NCBI RefSeq assembly: GCF_000671395.1
Contig: NZ_AQQY01000005.1
Span: 1-64,000, forward strand
DNA: 64,000 nucleotides
Reading direction: 5' to 3'
DNA from: Actibacterium atlanticum
GTDB taxonomy: Bacteria; Pseudomonadota; Alphaproteobacteria; Rhodobacterales; Rhodobacteraceae
The notes beneath the pieces are model-generated. The model did not search any database, was not told where the DNA came from, and worked only from the letters and a program-made list of their open reading frames with translations. Below, one piece after another: positions 17,578-27,697 of this stretch; within the stretch, counting starts at the first letter, position 1, and each line of letters starts with the position of its first letter. A program made the translations under genes and the position numbers.

Positions 17578-18491
17578 TGCGTCGCCTCCGCATCGCTGAA
17601 CTGCTGATCTTCTGTGGTTTCGACCGGAAGCTGAGGCGCGGCGATCAATCCGCCGGTATCCGAGATGACCTCGCGTTCATGGCTGCGTAAGACCCGCAGG
17701 AATTCCAGCTGCTCATAGTCAGCAGAAAGCCGGACGCGCAGGCGCCCGTCAGCCCCTTGCGCAACTTGCCCGACCAGCAGCCCAGCCGGGAAAACCTTGC
17801 CATCGCCCGAAGATACGACCCGGTCCCCCGGGCGCAACGCTTCGGGGTTTTCAACAAAATCCAGCAAGGGCGCGATGGTGTTGTCGCCGGCCAGCATCGC
17901 ACGTTGGCCAGAGGGCTGAACCGTTACCGGGATGCGCGAGTTTGAATCGGTCAGCAAGATCACCCGCGCGCTGTTTTCACCCACGCCTGAAATGCGCCCG
18001 ACCAATCCCAGCCCATCGGTGGTGGCCCAGCCATCAATAATTCCGTCGCGCCGCCCGACATTCAGCAATACCGATTGCCGATAGGGCGAGCCGGAATCTG
18101 CGAGCACCACCCCGGTGATAAACGTCAACTTCGGGTCCAACCGCACTTTGTTCAGGTCCAGAAGCTTGGCGTTTTCCTGTTCCAGTTGTAGCGCGGCTTC
18201 TTTCCAGGCTTTCATCTGCTGTAAAGCGCGGCGCAGTTCCTGATTTTGCTGATAGATACGGGTATAGGACTGGAAGTCCTCAACCATCCCGGCCACCGCT
18301 GTGACCGGCAGCAGCACCCAGTCAAAGCTGGGGACCACGGTGTCTACCAGGTTTGCGCGGAATCGTTCCATCCGCGGGCTGTCGACACGCCAGACAAGGA
18401 ATATCGCCAACAAGCACACAACCAGAACACCCACCAAGATACGACGTATCGGGCGGGAGTAATTGAACTGGTTTTGCCGGTCTTTTGCCAC
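17574..18491 (-). CDS. mreC: Rod shape-determining protein MreC
   Basis: A 305-residue bitopic protein. One membrane segment lies near residues 14-35 (ILVGVLVVCLLAIFLVW), followed by a coiled-coil stretch (about 70-110, YQQNQELRRALQQM) and the periplasmic double beta-barrel with VVSSGDGKVFPAGLLVG. It organises the elongation complex by contacting PBP2 and MreD. It overlaps mreD by 4 nt and starts 35 nt after mreB. Length is typical. Confidence 0.93.
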   Translation of the reverse strand: MAKDRQNQFNYSRPIRRILVGVLVVCLLAIFLVWRVDSPRMERFRANLVDTVVPSFDWVLLPVTAVAGMVEDFQSYTRIYQQNQELRRALQQMKAWKEAALQLEQENAKLLDLNKVRLDPKLTFITGVVLADSGSPYRQSVLLNVGRRDGIIDGWATTDGLGLVGRISGVGENSARVILLTDSNSRIPVTVQPSGQRAMLAGDNTIAPLLDFVENPEALRPGDRVVSSGDGKVFPAGLLVGQVAQGADGRLRVRLSADYEQLEFLRVLRSHEREVISDTGGLIAAPQLPVETTEDQQFSDAEATQ

Positions 18492-18526
18492 GGCGGCCTC
18501 TCTTCAGGCGCGGGGCGCTGATTTCA

Positions 18527-19860
<1,334 letters not shown>

Positions 19861-19884
19861 AAGAACGCCTGATCAGGCGCTCTT
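19861..19884 (-). terminator. Terminator downstream of leuA
   Basis: A near-perfect palindrome reading AAGAGCGCCTGA then TCAGGCGTTCTT on the minus strand (one G-U pair) is followed by TT, 25 nt after the leuA stop. It fits a Rho-independent terminator with a short U run. Confidence 0.65.
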
Positions 19885-19908
19885 TCCGGTACAAAATCGA
19901 CCCTGAAA

Positions 19909-21453
19909 TCAGGCTTCGGGCTTGGTCTTTTCGCGCCGGACCAGCAAACGGTTCAGCGCATTGACATAGGCTTTGGCCGACGCAACGACCGTGTCGGTAT
20001 CCGACGACTGACCCGTGACGATCTTGCCGTCTTCCTCCATCCGCACCGAAACGGTGGCTTGCGCATCGGTGCCCTGTGTTACGGCATGCACCTGATAAAG
20101 CTGCAGGCGCGCCCCATGAGGGAAGAGTTCTTTGACCGCGTTGAAAGTCGCGTCCACCGGGCCATCGCCTTGCGCGGTGCACTGGTGATCAACACCATCG
20201 ATCGTCAGTGTCAGGTCCGCCGATTGCGGGGCTTCGGTGCCGCAGATCACGCGCAGGAACTTGACCTGCAAGTGGTCGTGGACATCTTCCGAGGAACTGT
20301 CGCGCATCAGGGCGGCAATATCTTCGTCAAAGACTTCTTTCTTGCGGTCAGCCAGCGCTTTGAAGCGTACGAATACGTCTTTCAGCTGGTTATCGCCCAG
20401 TTCATAGCCCATGTCCTCAAGCTTGGCGCGCAGCGCAGCGCGGCCTGAGTGCTTGCCCAGCGGCAAGGAGCTTTCAGACAGACCGATGTCTTCGGGGCGC
20501 ATGATTTCGAACGTTTCGGCGTTCTTCAGCATGCCGTCCTGATGGATACCGCTTTCATGCGCGAAGGCGTTCTTACCAACGATGGCTTTATTGTACTGAA
20601 CCTGAAAGCCCGACACCGTTGCCACCCGACGAGAGATCGCCATGATTTTGGTGGTGTCGATGCCGGTTTGAAAGGGCATCAGGTCGTTGCGGACCTTCAT
20701 TGCCATCACAACTTCTTCCAGCGCGGTGTTGCCCGCGCGCTCGCCCAGACCGTTGATTGTGCATTCAATCTGGCGCGCGCCCGCATCCACTGCGGCCAGA
20801 GCGTTCGCCGTCGCCATGCCCAGATCGTTGTGGCAATGGGTGGCAAAGATGACTTCATCCGCGCCCGGTACGGCTTCGATCAGCCGTGCAATCAGGTCGG
20901 CGCTTTCACGTGGAGCGGTGTAGCCCACCGTGTCGGGGATGTTGATCGTGGTGGCGCCTGCTTTGATGGCGATCTCAATCACCCGGCACAGGTAATCAAA
21001 TTCGGTCCGTGTGGCGTCCATCGGTGACCACTGCACGTTGTCCACCAGATTGCGGGCATGGCTGACAGTGTCATGGATCAGGTCGGCCATTTCGTCCTTG
21101 TTCAGGTTTGGAATGGCGCGGTGCAGCGGCGAGGTGCCGATAAAGGTGTGGATGCGCGGACGGGCAGATTTGCGCACTGCCTCGGCACAGCGATCAATGT
21201 CTTTAAAATTGGCGCGCGAGAGTCCACAGATCACGGCGTTTTTGGAACGCTCGGCGATCTGGGAAACGGCTTCGAAGTCGCCTTCTGATGCAATCGGAAA
21301 CCCGGCTTCGATGATGTCGACACCCATGTCGTCCAGCATCTCGGCAATTTCCAGCTTCTCATCGTGGCTCATGGTTGCGCCGGGGCTTTGCTCGCCGTCA
21401 CGCAGGGTGGTGTCAAAAATCAGGACGCGGTCCTGGTCTGCCTTAGAGGTCAT
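19909..21453 (-). CDS. leuA: 2-isopropylmalate synthase
   Basis: A 514-residue enzyme catalysing acetyl-CoA plus 2-oxoisovalerate to 2-isopropylmalate, the first committed step of leucine synthesis. The catalytic TIM-barrel domain has FDTTLRDGEQSPG near the N terminus, metal-binding HCHNDLGMA and GLGERAGN. The C-terminal LeuA dimer domain (about 395-500) provides leucine feedback inhibition. Length is that of bacterial type LeuA (about 510-520). A leucine-rich leader peptide precedes it, so expression is likely attenuated by charged tRNA-Leu. It is monocistronic here, with a hairpin terminator after the stop. Confidence 0.95.
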   Translation of the reverse strand: MTSKADQDRVLIFDTTLRDGEQSPGATMSHDEKLEIAEMLDDMGVDIIEAGFPIASEGDFEAVSQIAERSKNAVICGLSRANFKDIDRCAEAVRKSARPRIHTFIGTSPLHRAIPNLNKDEMADLIHDTVSHARNLVDNVQWSPMDATRTEFDYLCRVIEIAIKAGATTINIPDTVGYTAPRESADLIARLIEAVPGADEVIFATHCHNDLGMATANALAAVDAGARQIECTINGLGERAGNTALEEVVMAMKVRNDLMPFQTGIDTTKIMAISRRVATVSGFQVQYNKAIVGKNAFAHESGIHQDGMLKNAETFEIMRPEDIGLSESSLPLGKHSGRAALRAKLEDMGYELGDNQLKDVFVRFKALADRKKEVFDEDIAALMRDSSSEDVHDHLQVKFLRVICGTEAPQSADLTLTIDGVDHQCTAQGDGPVDATFNAVKELFPHGARLQLYQVHAVTQGTDAQATVSVRMEEDGKIVTGQSSDTDTVVASAKAYVNALNRLLVRREKTKPEA

Positions 21454-21510
21454 CTGTCTGATCTTTCGTGTCTTACTTAGCTTTGTCGCTGATCCGGCGC
21501 TTTTCCCTCA

Positions 21511-21538
21511 CTGAGCGGCCGCGCCGAGGCGCGCTCAG
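21511..21538 (-). promoter_or_regulatory. Stable stem-loop at the end of the leuA leader peptide
   Basis: On the minus strand CTGAGC pairs with GCTCAG and GCGCC with GGCGC, with a 4-nt bulge. The structure begins over the last codons of the leader ORF and ends about 57 nt before the leuA ATG. A ribosome stalled on the leucine codons, or released at the stop, would change its folding. No U tract follows, so classic intrinsic attenuation is not demonstrated. Confidence 0.45.
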
Positions 21539-21624
21539 GGCAGGCTAAGAAGAAGCAGAGCACGGATATCCGCACCGCGCAGGGCGGCGGGAGCAAGCAT
21601 GTGAATATGTGCGATCCGTGTCAT
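21535..21624 (-). CDS. leuA leader peptide (29 residues, four consecutive Leu codons)
   Basis: A short frame upstream of leuA on the same strand encodes 29 residues ending in RALLLLSLP. Seven of 29 residues are leucine. The run CTG CTT CTT CTT uses CTT, which appears rare in this GC-rich genome. No Shine-Dalgarno precedes the ATG, but a TATGAT hexamer 9 nt upstream would put transcription start at or next to the ATG, as known for some alphaproteobacterial leader peptides such as trpL. The position (81 nt before leuA) and composition are those of an amino-acid attenuation leader. The peptide itself probably has no enzymatic role. Confidence 0.68.
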   Translation of the reverse strand: MTRIAHIHMLAPAALRGADIRALLLLSLP

Positions 21625-21632
21625 GGGGCGTG

Positions 21633-21638
21633 ATCATA
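21633..21638 (-). promoter_or_regulatory. Candidate -10 box for the leuA leader transcript
   Basis: Minus-strand TATGAT ends 8 nt before the leader ATG. No convincing -35 is seen at 16-18 nt (a CTTTTC-like run is present). The evidence is the hexamer and its position only. Confidence 0.33.
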
Positions 21639-21713
21639 CGCACCCGATCCGAAAAGAAAAGCGGAATTTGGGATGGGCTGGACATTCCGCTGCCGCGCTC
21701 CAGTTCTAGGCAA

Positions 21714-22382
21714 ATGATGCAGAAAGCTTTGATACTTGGGGCCTCGGGCGGGATAGGCGGCGCTGTTGCAGCGCAGCTCGCGCGGCAGGGCTGGAGCGTG
21801 GACGGGCTGTCGCGCAAAGCGGATGGGTTTGATGTCACCGACCCGCAGGCGGTCGCGTCGCAGTTGGAGCGATTGCAGGGCACCTATGATCTGGTTTTCA
21901 TAGCCACTGGGCAGTTGCACGGGGCAGGGCACCCACCCGAGAAATCTCTCCGAGCCCTCAGCGCCGAGGCCATGGCGGATCAATTCGTCGTCAACGCCAT
22001 CGGCCCTGCATTGGTGATGCGCCATGCACAGCGTTTACTGCCACGCGACCGCAGAGCGGTATTGGCAGTTTTGTCGGCGCGGGTGGGATCCATTACCGAC
22101 AATCGGCTGGGCGGGTGGTATTCCTATCGGATGGCAAAGGCCGCGCTGAATCAGGCGTTGCGCACAAGTTCTGTTGAAATCGCCAGAACGCACCCCAAGG
22201 CGATCTGCGTCGCGCTGCATCCCGGCACAGTCCAGACAGAATTCACCAAAGATTACACCGCCCGCCACAGCACGGTGAAACCCGCTCAAGCGGCCCGAAA
22301 TCTGATTAATGTGATTGAGGGCCTGACCCCGGGAAACACCGGGCAGTTCTTTGATTGGGCTGGAAAACCCGTGCCGTGGTAG
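21714..22382 (+). CDS. Short-chain dehydrogenase/reductase (C-factor-like)
   Basis: A 222-residue classical-type SDR. The cofactor motif is ILGASGGIGGAVA at the N terminus, and the catalytic Tyr and Lys are in YSYRMAKAALNQ, with the Ser in VLSARVGS upstream. The start is the ATG at 21714 (with ATG also at 21717), just after AGG; the frame is open further upstream but not protein-like. C-factor-like SDRs are NAD(P)-dependent oxidoreductases of varied substrates. It diverges from leuA and converges with the MORN gene (stops 3 nt apart). Substrate unknown. Confidence 0.85.
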   Translation: MMQKALILGASGGIGGAVAAQLARQGWSVDGLSRKADGFDVTDPQAVASQLERLQGTYDLVFIATGQLHGAGHPPEKSLRALSAEAMADQFVVNAIGPALVMRHAQRLLPRDRRAVLAVLSARVGSITDNRLGGWYSYRMAKAALNQALRTSSVEIARTHPKAICVALHPGTVQTEFTKDYTARHSTVKPAQAARNLINVIEGLTPGNTGQFFDWAGKPVPW

Positions 22383-22385
22383 ACT

Positions 22386-23810
22386 TTACTCAGCGGGCGC
22401 AGCGGGTTCAGAGGTTTCCTCGTCAGTGGTCAAAACGCCGTTGCGCCACGTGCCGCTTTCTTCCTCGCCGCTGATATAGCGCATCGTGCCTTCACCCTGC
22501 CGCTTATCGGCAACAAACATGCCTTCATACACGTTGCCATTGGGGTAGGTGGCGATGCCTTTGCCCTCGATCTTGCCATTCTTCCAAGCACCTGAGTAGC
22601 TAAAGCCGCTTGGCTGTGTGATCGTGCCTTGGCCGTCGCGCTGTCCGTTGGCGAAGGTCCCTTCATAGACGGTGCCATCGCCATAGGTCGTCTTGCCCAT
22701 GCCATGGCGCACCCCGTCTTGCCATTGACCAGTATATTCATACCCGTCCGAGGCCAGCGTCATCGTGCCCATTCCGTGATTTTGCGCGTTTTTGAACTCG
22801 CCGTCATAGACCACACCATTGGTATAGGTCGCCACGCCTTTGCCTTCGATGACCCCGGCGATCCAGCCGCCCTCATAGGTGGCGCCGTCTGGATAGGTGA
22901 TCTTACCCTGTCCATCGGCGAGGTCGTCGCGAAACGACCCTTCATAGACCGAGCCATCGGGATAGGTGACTTTGCCCTGTCCATCTATGCGCCCGGCCAG
23001 CCAGTCGCCTACATAAATGTACCCGTCGGTCCCGGTGAAGGTGCCCTTGCCCTGGCGTTTATCACTGGCGAAACCGCCTTCATAAACATCGCCGTTTGCA
23101 TAGGTCACCTTTCCGGTGCCGTGACGTTCTCCGGCGACCAACAGACCCTGGTATACGTCACCGTTTGATTGTGTCAGTTTACCCAGCCCATTGATCTGAC
23201 CATCTTTCCAGGCGCCTTCATAGATCAACCCGTCTGGCATGGTCAGAACGCCCTGACCGGAACGTTGGCCATTGGCCATATCGCCTTCGTAAACCCCACC
23301 ATCCGGATAGGTGATTTTGCCTTTGCCGGCTTTCACGCCCTGTTCCCAGGTGCCATCATAAACATAGCCATTGGGGTTGGTCATCACGCCCTGACCGTGG
23401 TGCATGGCGTTTTCAAATCCGCCATCATAGGTGACCCCATTGGCATAAGCCGCGCGGCCGTTGCCGGTGATCTTACCGGCCAGCCAATCGCCTTCGTAGC
23501 TGCCCCCATCGGCGAAGATCATCTTGCCAAAACCCTCGGGGTTGCCTTTGGCAAAGCTGCCCTCATAGACCGACCCGTTGGGAAAGCGTGCGACACCGGT
23601 GCCGCTGATCTCGCCCATGTCCCACTGGCCAGTATATTCATAGCCGTTAGGCAGGCGATACGTGCCGCGTCCGTGCTGGACTCCGTCTTTGAACGTGCCC
23701 TCATAGATGCCGCCATCATCGTACTGTTTGGTCTGAACCGGCGGGCCATCTTGCGCAACGGCCGGGGTGCCCATGGCCAGGGTACCGCCCAGAATTGCTA
23801 ACTTCAGCAT
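22386..23810 (-). CDS. Exported MORN-repeat protein (18 repeats)
   Basis: A 474-residue protein made of a Sec-type signal peptide (MLKLAILGGTLAMG, cleavage near AVAQ) and then 18 consecutive MORN repeats plus a partial one, each about 23 residues with the pattern YEGxFxxGxxxGxGxxxYxxG. The repeats fill residues 35 to about 450; a short acidic tail follows. MORN repeats form an elongated beta-meander that binds proteins or lipids. I start at the ATG at 23810, which has AGG upstream, rather than the GTG at 23828. The DNA repeats are visible but diverged, so this is an old array. Role unknown; periplasmic or envelope location is inferred from the signal peptide. Confidence 0.85.
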   Translation of the reverse strand: MLKLAILGGTLAMGTPAVAQDGPPVQTKQYDDGGIYEGTFKDGVQHGRGTYRLPNGYEYTGQWDMGEISGTGVARFPNGSVYEGSFAKGNPEGFGKMIFADGGSYEGDWLAGKITGNGRAAYANGVTYDGGFENAMHHGQGVMTNPNGYVYDGTWEQGVKAGKGKITYPDGGVYEGDMANGQRSGQGVLTMPDGLIYEGAWKDGQINGLGKLTQSNGDVYQGLLVAGERHGTGKVTYANGDVYEGGFASDKRQGKGTFTGTDGYIYVGDWLAGRIDGQGKVTYPDGSVYEGSFRDDLADGQGKITYPDGATYEGGWIAGVIEGKGVATYTNGVVYDGEFKNAQNHGMGTMTLASDGYEYTGQWQDGVRHGMGKTTYGDGTVYEGTFANGQRDGQGTITQPSGFSYSGAWKNGKIEGKGIATYPNGNVYEGMFVADKRQGEGTMRYISGEEESGTWRNGVLTTDEETSEPAAPAE

Positions 23811-23977
23811 ATTGCCTGCGTTGCGCACGGCTTGCCCCCATAATTCAGCCGTTCCCGGCGTTTCCTGTTCGGCCAGAGGTTAATTCAGCACCCACCCCCT
23901 GACAACGCTTTTCCCAATCTATCGGCTTTCACTTGCCGGTGGCCGTGGTAATAGGTTTCTCGACAAGGAGAGATCCG

Positions 23978-25636
23978 ATGCCTGATACATTCCGCCTGAC
24001 ATTGGCGCAGCTGAACCCGACTGTTGGTGCTCTGCAAGCAAACGCAGACAAAGCGCGTGCGGCTTGGGTGCAAGCACGCGAAGCCGGTGCCGATATGATC
24101 GCGCTGCCCGAAATGTTCGTGACCGGATACCAGACGCAGGATTTGATCATGAAGCCGGTTTTCGTGGCCGAAGCTGTGCGCGTGATCGAGGCACTGGCTG
24201 CGGATTGTGCGGATGGCCCGGCTATGGGCATCGGTGGTCCTTGCTATGAAGGTATCGCGCTGCACAATGCTTACTACATCTTGCAAGGCGGCAAGGTCGT
24301 GCACCGGGTGCTAAAACACCATCTGCCCAATGAAACCGTGTTTGACGAGGTCCGCCTGTTCGACTCGGGCGATGTCAGTGGCCCATACAACATCAACGGG
24401 GTGCGTATCGGCAGCCCGGTGTGCGAGGATTCCTGGCACCCTGACGTGGCTGAAACCCTTGCCGAAACCGGAGCCGAAATTCTGGTCGTACCCAATGGTT
24501 CGCCGTATTATCGCAACAAAATGGACACGCGCCGCAACCACATGGTCGCCCGTGTGGTCGAAACCGGCCTGCCGCTGGTTTATCTGAACATGGTCGGCGG
24601 GCAGGATGATCAGGTGTTTGATGGCGGCACATTCGTGTTGAACCCGCATGGGCAACTGGCCCTGCAACTGCCGGTGTTCGAAGAATGCATCCAGCACATC
24701 AACTTCACCCGCACCACGGATGGTTGGCAGGCCGAAGCCGGTGAACTGGCGCACATGCCTGACGAGTGGGAGCAAGATTACCGCACCATGGTCACTGCCC
24801 TACGCGACTACATGGGCAAGACCGGGTTCAAGAAGGTCGTTCTGGGCCTGTCGGGCGGGATTGATTCTGCGATTGTGGCGACGATTGCCTGTGACGCGCT
24901 GGGCGCCGAAAACGTGCGCTGTGTGATGCTGCCGTCCGAGTATACCTCGCAAGAATCTCTGGATGACGCCGAGGCTGTCGCCAAGGCGCTGGGCTGTCAT
25001 TATGACTATGTGCCGATCGCACAGGGGCGTGCTGCGATCACCGATACTCTGGCACCGTTGTTCGAAGGCCGGGATGCCGATGTGACCGAGGAAAACATCC
25101 AATCCCGTCTGCGCGGGCTACTGTTGATGGCGCTTAGCAACAAGTTTGGCGAGATGCTGCTGACGACCGGCAACAAGTCCGAGGTCGCGGTGGGTTACGC
25201 CACGATTTATGGTGACATGAACGGGGGCTATAACCCGATCAAAGACATGTACAAAACCCGCGTGTTTGAAACCTGCCGCTGGCGCAACGCCAATCATCGC
25301 GACTGGATGATGGGCCCTGCGGGTGAAGTGATCCCGCCCCGCGTGATCGACAAGCCGCCCTCGGCCGAGCTGCGCGAAGACCAGAAAGACGAAGACAGCT
25401 TGCCGCCCTATGACGTGCTGGACGCGATTCTGACTGGGTTGGTGGATGATGAAAAATCCGTCGCCGATCTGGTCGCCGACGGGTTTGATCGCGACATGGT
25501 CAAGAAGGTCGAACACCTGATCTACATCAGCGAGTACAAGCGCTTCCAGTCTGCGCCCGGAACGCGGTTGACCAAGCGATCATTCTGGCTGGACCGCCGC
25601 TATCCGATCGTCAGCCGCTGGCGCGACCCGTCTTAA
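23978..25636 (+). CDS. nadE: Glutamine-dependent NAD+ synthetase
   Basis: A 552-residue two-domain enzyme making NAD+ from nicotinate adenine dinucleotide with glutamine as ammonia donor. The N-terminal nitrilase-like amidase domain has the Glu (ALPEMFVTGY), Lys (RVLKHHLPN) and Cys (SPVCEDSWHPD) triad. The C-terminal synthetase domain has the PP-loop GLSGGIDSAI. The start at 23978 has AAGGAG 7 nt upstream; the frame is open to 23933 but not homologous. Its stop overlaps that of the convergent diguanylate cyclase gene. Confidence 0.95.
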   Translation: MPDTFRLTLAQLNPTVGALQANADKARAAWVQAREAGADMIALPEMFVTGYQTQDLIMKPVFVAEAVRVIEALAADCADGPAMGIGGPCYEGIALHNAYYILQGGKVVHRVLKHHLPNETVFDEVRLFDSGDVSGPYNINGVRIGSPVCEDSWHPDVAETLAETGAEILVVPNGSPYYRNKMDTRRNHMVARVVETGLPLVYLNMVGGQDDQVFDGGTFVLNPHGQLALQLPVFEECIQHINFTRTTDGWQAEAGELAHMPDEWEQDYRTMVTALRDYMGKTGFKKVVLGLSGGIDSAIVATIACDALGAENVRCVMLPSEYTSQESLDDAEAVAKALGCHYDYVPIAQGRAAITDTLAPLFEGRDADVTEENIQSRLRGLLLMALSNKFGEMLLTTGNKSEVAVGYATIYGDMNGGYNPIKDMYKTRVFETCRWRNANHRDWMMGPAGEVIPPRVIDKPPSAELREDQKDEDSLPPYDVLDAILTGLVDDEKSVADLVADGFDRDMVKKVEHLIYISEYKRFQSAPGTRLTKRSFWLDRRYPIVSRWRDPS

Positions 25637-27120
25637 TCCTCAACTGCGCAAGCCGAGCGGATACAATTTCGCCCGGCATCCTTGGCGGCATACAGCGCTT
25701 CGTCTGCGGCGTTCAGCAAGTCCTGAGGCATGTTCCCGTGTTCGGGAAAGCTGGACACGCCAATGGACACTGTCACGCGGGGCAGGTTGCCGGAGCCATA
25801 GCGGATCTTGGTGTCTTCGATGGCAGAGCGCAGTTTCTCGGCCGCGGTCAAGGCATCATCAAGCTTGGTCTTGGGTAGCAAGACGACGAACTCTTCCCCG
25901 CCAAAGCGGCAGCACACATCATCGCTGCGCATGATCTCTCCCATTTTCTCGCCGATGGCGCGCAACACCATATCGCCGGCGTCATGGCCGTGGTTGTCAT
26001 TGAAGGTTTTGAACTTGTCGGCATCGAAGGACAGGATCGAAAGGGCATCATCCTTGCGTTGTGACATGTTCAGCTCATTGCGAAACGCCTCCATAAAGAA
26101 GCGCCTGTTGTACAGCCCGGTCAGCGGGTCGCGCGTGGACTGATCATGCAGTTCGTCGCGCAGTTTCACGTTGGCTACAGCAAGGCTGATGTGTTCGGCG
26201 CATTGGTTGGTGAACCGCAGGCTGGCTTCGGTCTCTTCTTCAAGCGCATCCTCTGGAAAGCCGACATGCAGCAGCCCGACAGTGTCACCATGGGCGACGA
26301 TGGGGATGCACAGATAGTCCAGGTTCTTGGTGTCGGCGGTGTGCTCCTTCACATGATCACAACAAAAACCCAGCACACTTGGCGTGTGGTGGTAATGGCG
26401 CCCGCGCCGCAGCGCCCAACATGAATCCGGCGCGATATGTTCGTGCATGTTGTTGCCACCCCATTCACAGGCACCATCCAGCACGTCCCGCGAATTGGAG
26501 TAGATGTACAGCTCGCCTTTGGTGGCAGGCAGGATGCGCGGCATGAACGCGCCAACGATTTCATAGAGTTCCTTCAGGGATTTGCAGACCTGTAGCCATT
26601 CATCCAGCTCGGCCAGCAGCTTGGCTTCGTTTTTCCAGATCTGCTCGGCGGCAAGGGTGCGCAGTGCCTTCAACTCTGCCTGTTGCGAGGCCTTTTTTGC
26701 GTCTTCAAGTTCCTGCGCGGCGCGGCGGGCTTCGGAAACATCGGTAAATGTTACCACGAATCCACCTGACTCCAGCGGGCGCACATTGGTAGAGACCACC
26801 CGGCCTGATGGCAAAACTCGGTCAAATGCAAAGGTCGCTTTCATGCTGAACTTCGACTGCGCATCGTCTTTGGTCTGCGATGTGATTTCGCCCCGATCCA
26901 CAGACATTTGCAGGAATTCTTCGCGCGTAATCCCCGGGTAAAGCGCGTTGCTGTCAATCTCCAGAACTTTAAGGACGCGGTCTGTGTGCATTTCGCAGAC
27001 CCCGTCATCGGTCCATACAAGGACTCCTTGTTCCATGGTGTTCAAAACCTCTCGCGTGCTGCGCAATCGGTTTTTGCTGTCTTTTTGTTCCAGCTGATTC
27101 ACGTTAGAGCCGTCTGGCAT
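25633..27120 (-). CDS. PAS-GAF diguanylate cyclase
   Basis: A 495-residue c-di-GMP synthase. Order: PAS_7-like domain (about 20-130, NTMEQGVLVWTDDG), coiled coil (about 130-165), GAF domain (about 175-320) and GGDEF domain (about 330-490). The active-site motif is GGEEF. A product-inhibition I-site RSDD lies exactly five residues before it, so feedback control is likely. The GAF domain carries conserved Cys and His residues (DSCWALRRGRHYHH, FCCDH) that could bind a ligand or metal. No membrane segment is seen. The PAS domain is similar in type to that of the histidine kinase at the start of the window. Confidence 0.92.
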   Translation of the reverse strand: MPDGSNVNQLEQKDSKNRLRSTREVLNTMEQGVLVWTDDGVCEMHTDRVLKVLEIDSNALYPGITREEFLQMSVDRGEITSQTKDDAQSKFSMKATFAFDRVLPSGRVVSTNVRPLESGGFVVTFTDVSEARRAAQELEDAKKASQQAELKALRTLAAEQIWKNEAKLLAELDEWLQVCKSLKELYEIVGAFMPRILPATKGELYIYSNSRDVLDGACEWGGNNMHEHIAPDSCWALRRGRHYHHTPSVLGFCCDHVKEHTADTKNLDYLCIPIVAHGDTVGLLHVGFPEDALEEETEASLRFTNQCAEHISLAVANVKLRDELHDQSTRDPLTGLYNRRFFMEAFRNELNMSQRKDDALSILSFDADKFKTFNDNHGHDAGDMVLRAIGEKMGEIMRSDDVCCRFGGEEFVVLLPKTKLDDALTAAEKLRSAIEDTKIRYGSGNLPRVTVSIGVSSFPEHGNMPQDLLNAADEALYAAKDAGRNCIRSACAVED

Positions 27121-27268
27121 AAAGCACCCCTCGATAGATGGCTTGAGCCCCCGCAGCGATCATTTGGGGCAGGGGTTTTCAAAAGGTGAACAAGGGCGTC
27201 ATCAACGGCTAATAGTTAGTTTCAAATGTATGTTTTGTTGGGGACGTTCTTCGTGCCATCATCTTCCC

Positions 27269-27697
27269 ATGGCGCAAAACAAAACCCAATCCACAGACCA
27301 AACCGTTTCAGCTTTTCTTTCAGGCGTCGTGCCTGAGCGAAAGCAAGCGGAATCGATTGAGTTAGATGCGCTTTTTCAACGGGTTACTGGGTATTCCCCG
27401 GTCATGTGGGGACCAAGCATCATTGGCTATGGCCGGTATCACTATCGCTATGCCAGTGGGCGCGAAGGCGATTTTCTGGCCACAGGTTTTTCGCCGCGTA
27501 AGGCGAACTTTTCCGTCTATATCATGCCGGGATATGCAAATTTTGACGGTATTTTGGGCCGTTTGGGCAAGCATAAGACGGGCAAGTCCTGCCTCTATTT
27601 CAATAAACTTGCAGATATTGACCAAGAGGTTCTTGCCGAATTGATCCGCGCGGGTTTGAAAGACCTTGATCAACGCTGGCCAGTGACGCCCAGCTAA
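27269..27697 (+). CDS. DUF1801 domain-containing protein
   Basis: A 142-residue small soluble protein. The family core is visible as MWGPSIIGYGRYHYRY (the conserved MWG-sIIGfG-Y-Y segment), FSPRKANFSVYIM and GKSCLYFNKLADID. The start is the ATG at 27269 (MAQNKTQST); the upstream open frame is not protein-like. The family is related to the YdhG/Fe chaperone-like fold, with no established function. It overlaps the stop of the convergent PfkB kinase by 4 nt. Confidence 0.85.
   Translation: MAQNKTQSTDQTVSAFLSGVVPERKQAESIELDALFQRVTGYSPVMWGPSIIGYGRYHYRYASGREGDFLATGFSPRKANFSVYIMPGYANFDGILGRLGKHKTGKSCLYFNKLADIDQEVLAELIRAGLKDLDQRWPVTPS

Noticed and set aside
22386-23810. MORN region as a DNA tandem repeat or CRISPR-like array
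   Set aside because: The periodicity (about 69 nt) is explained by protein repeats with diverged codons; there are no unique spacers.
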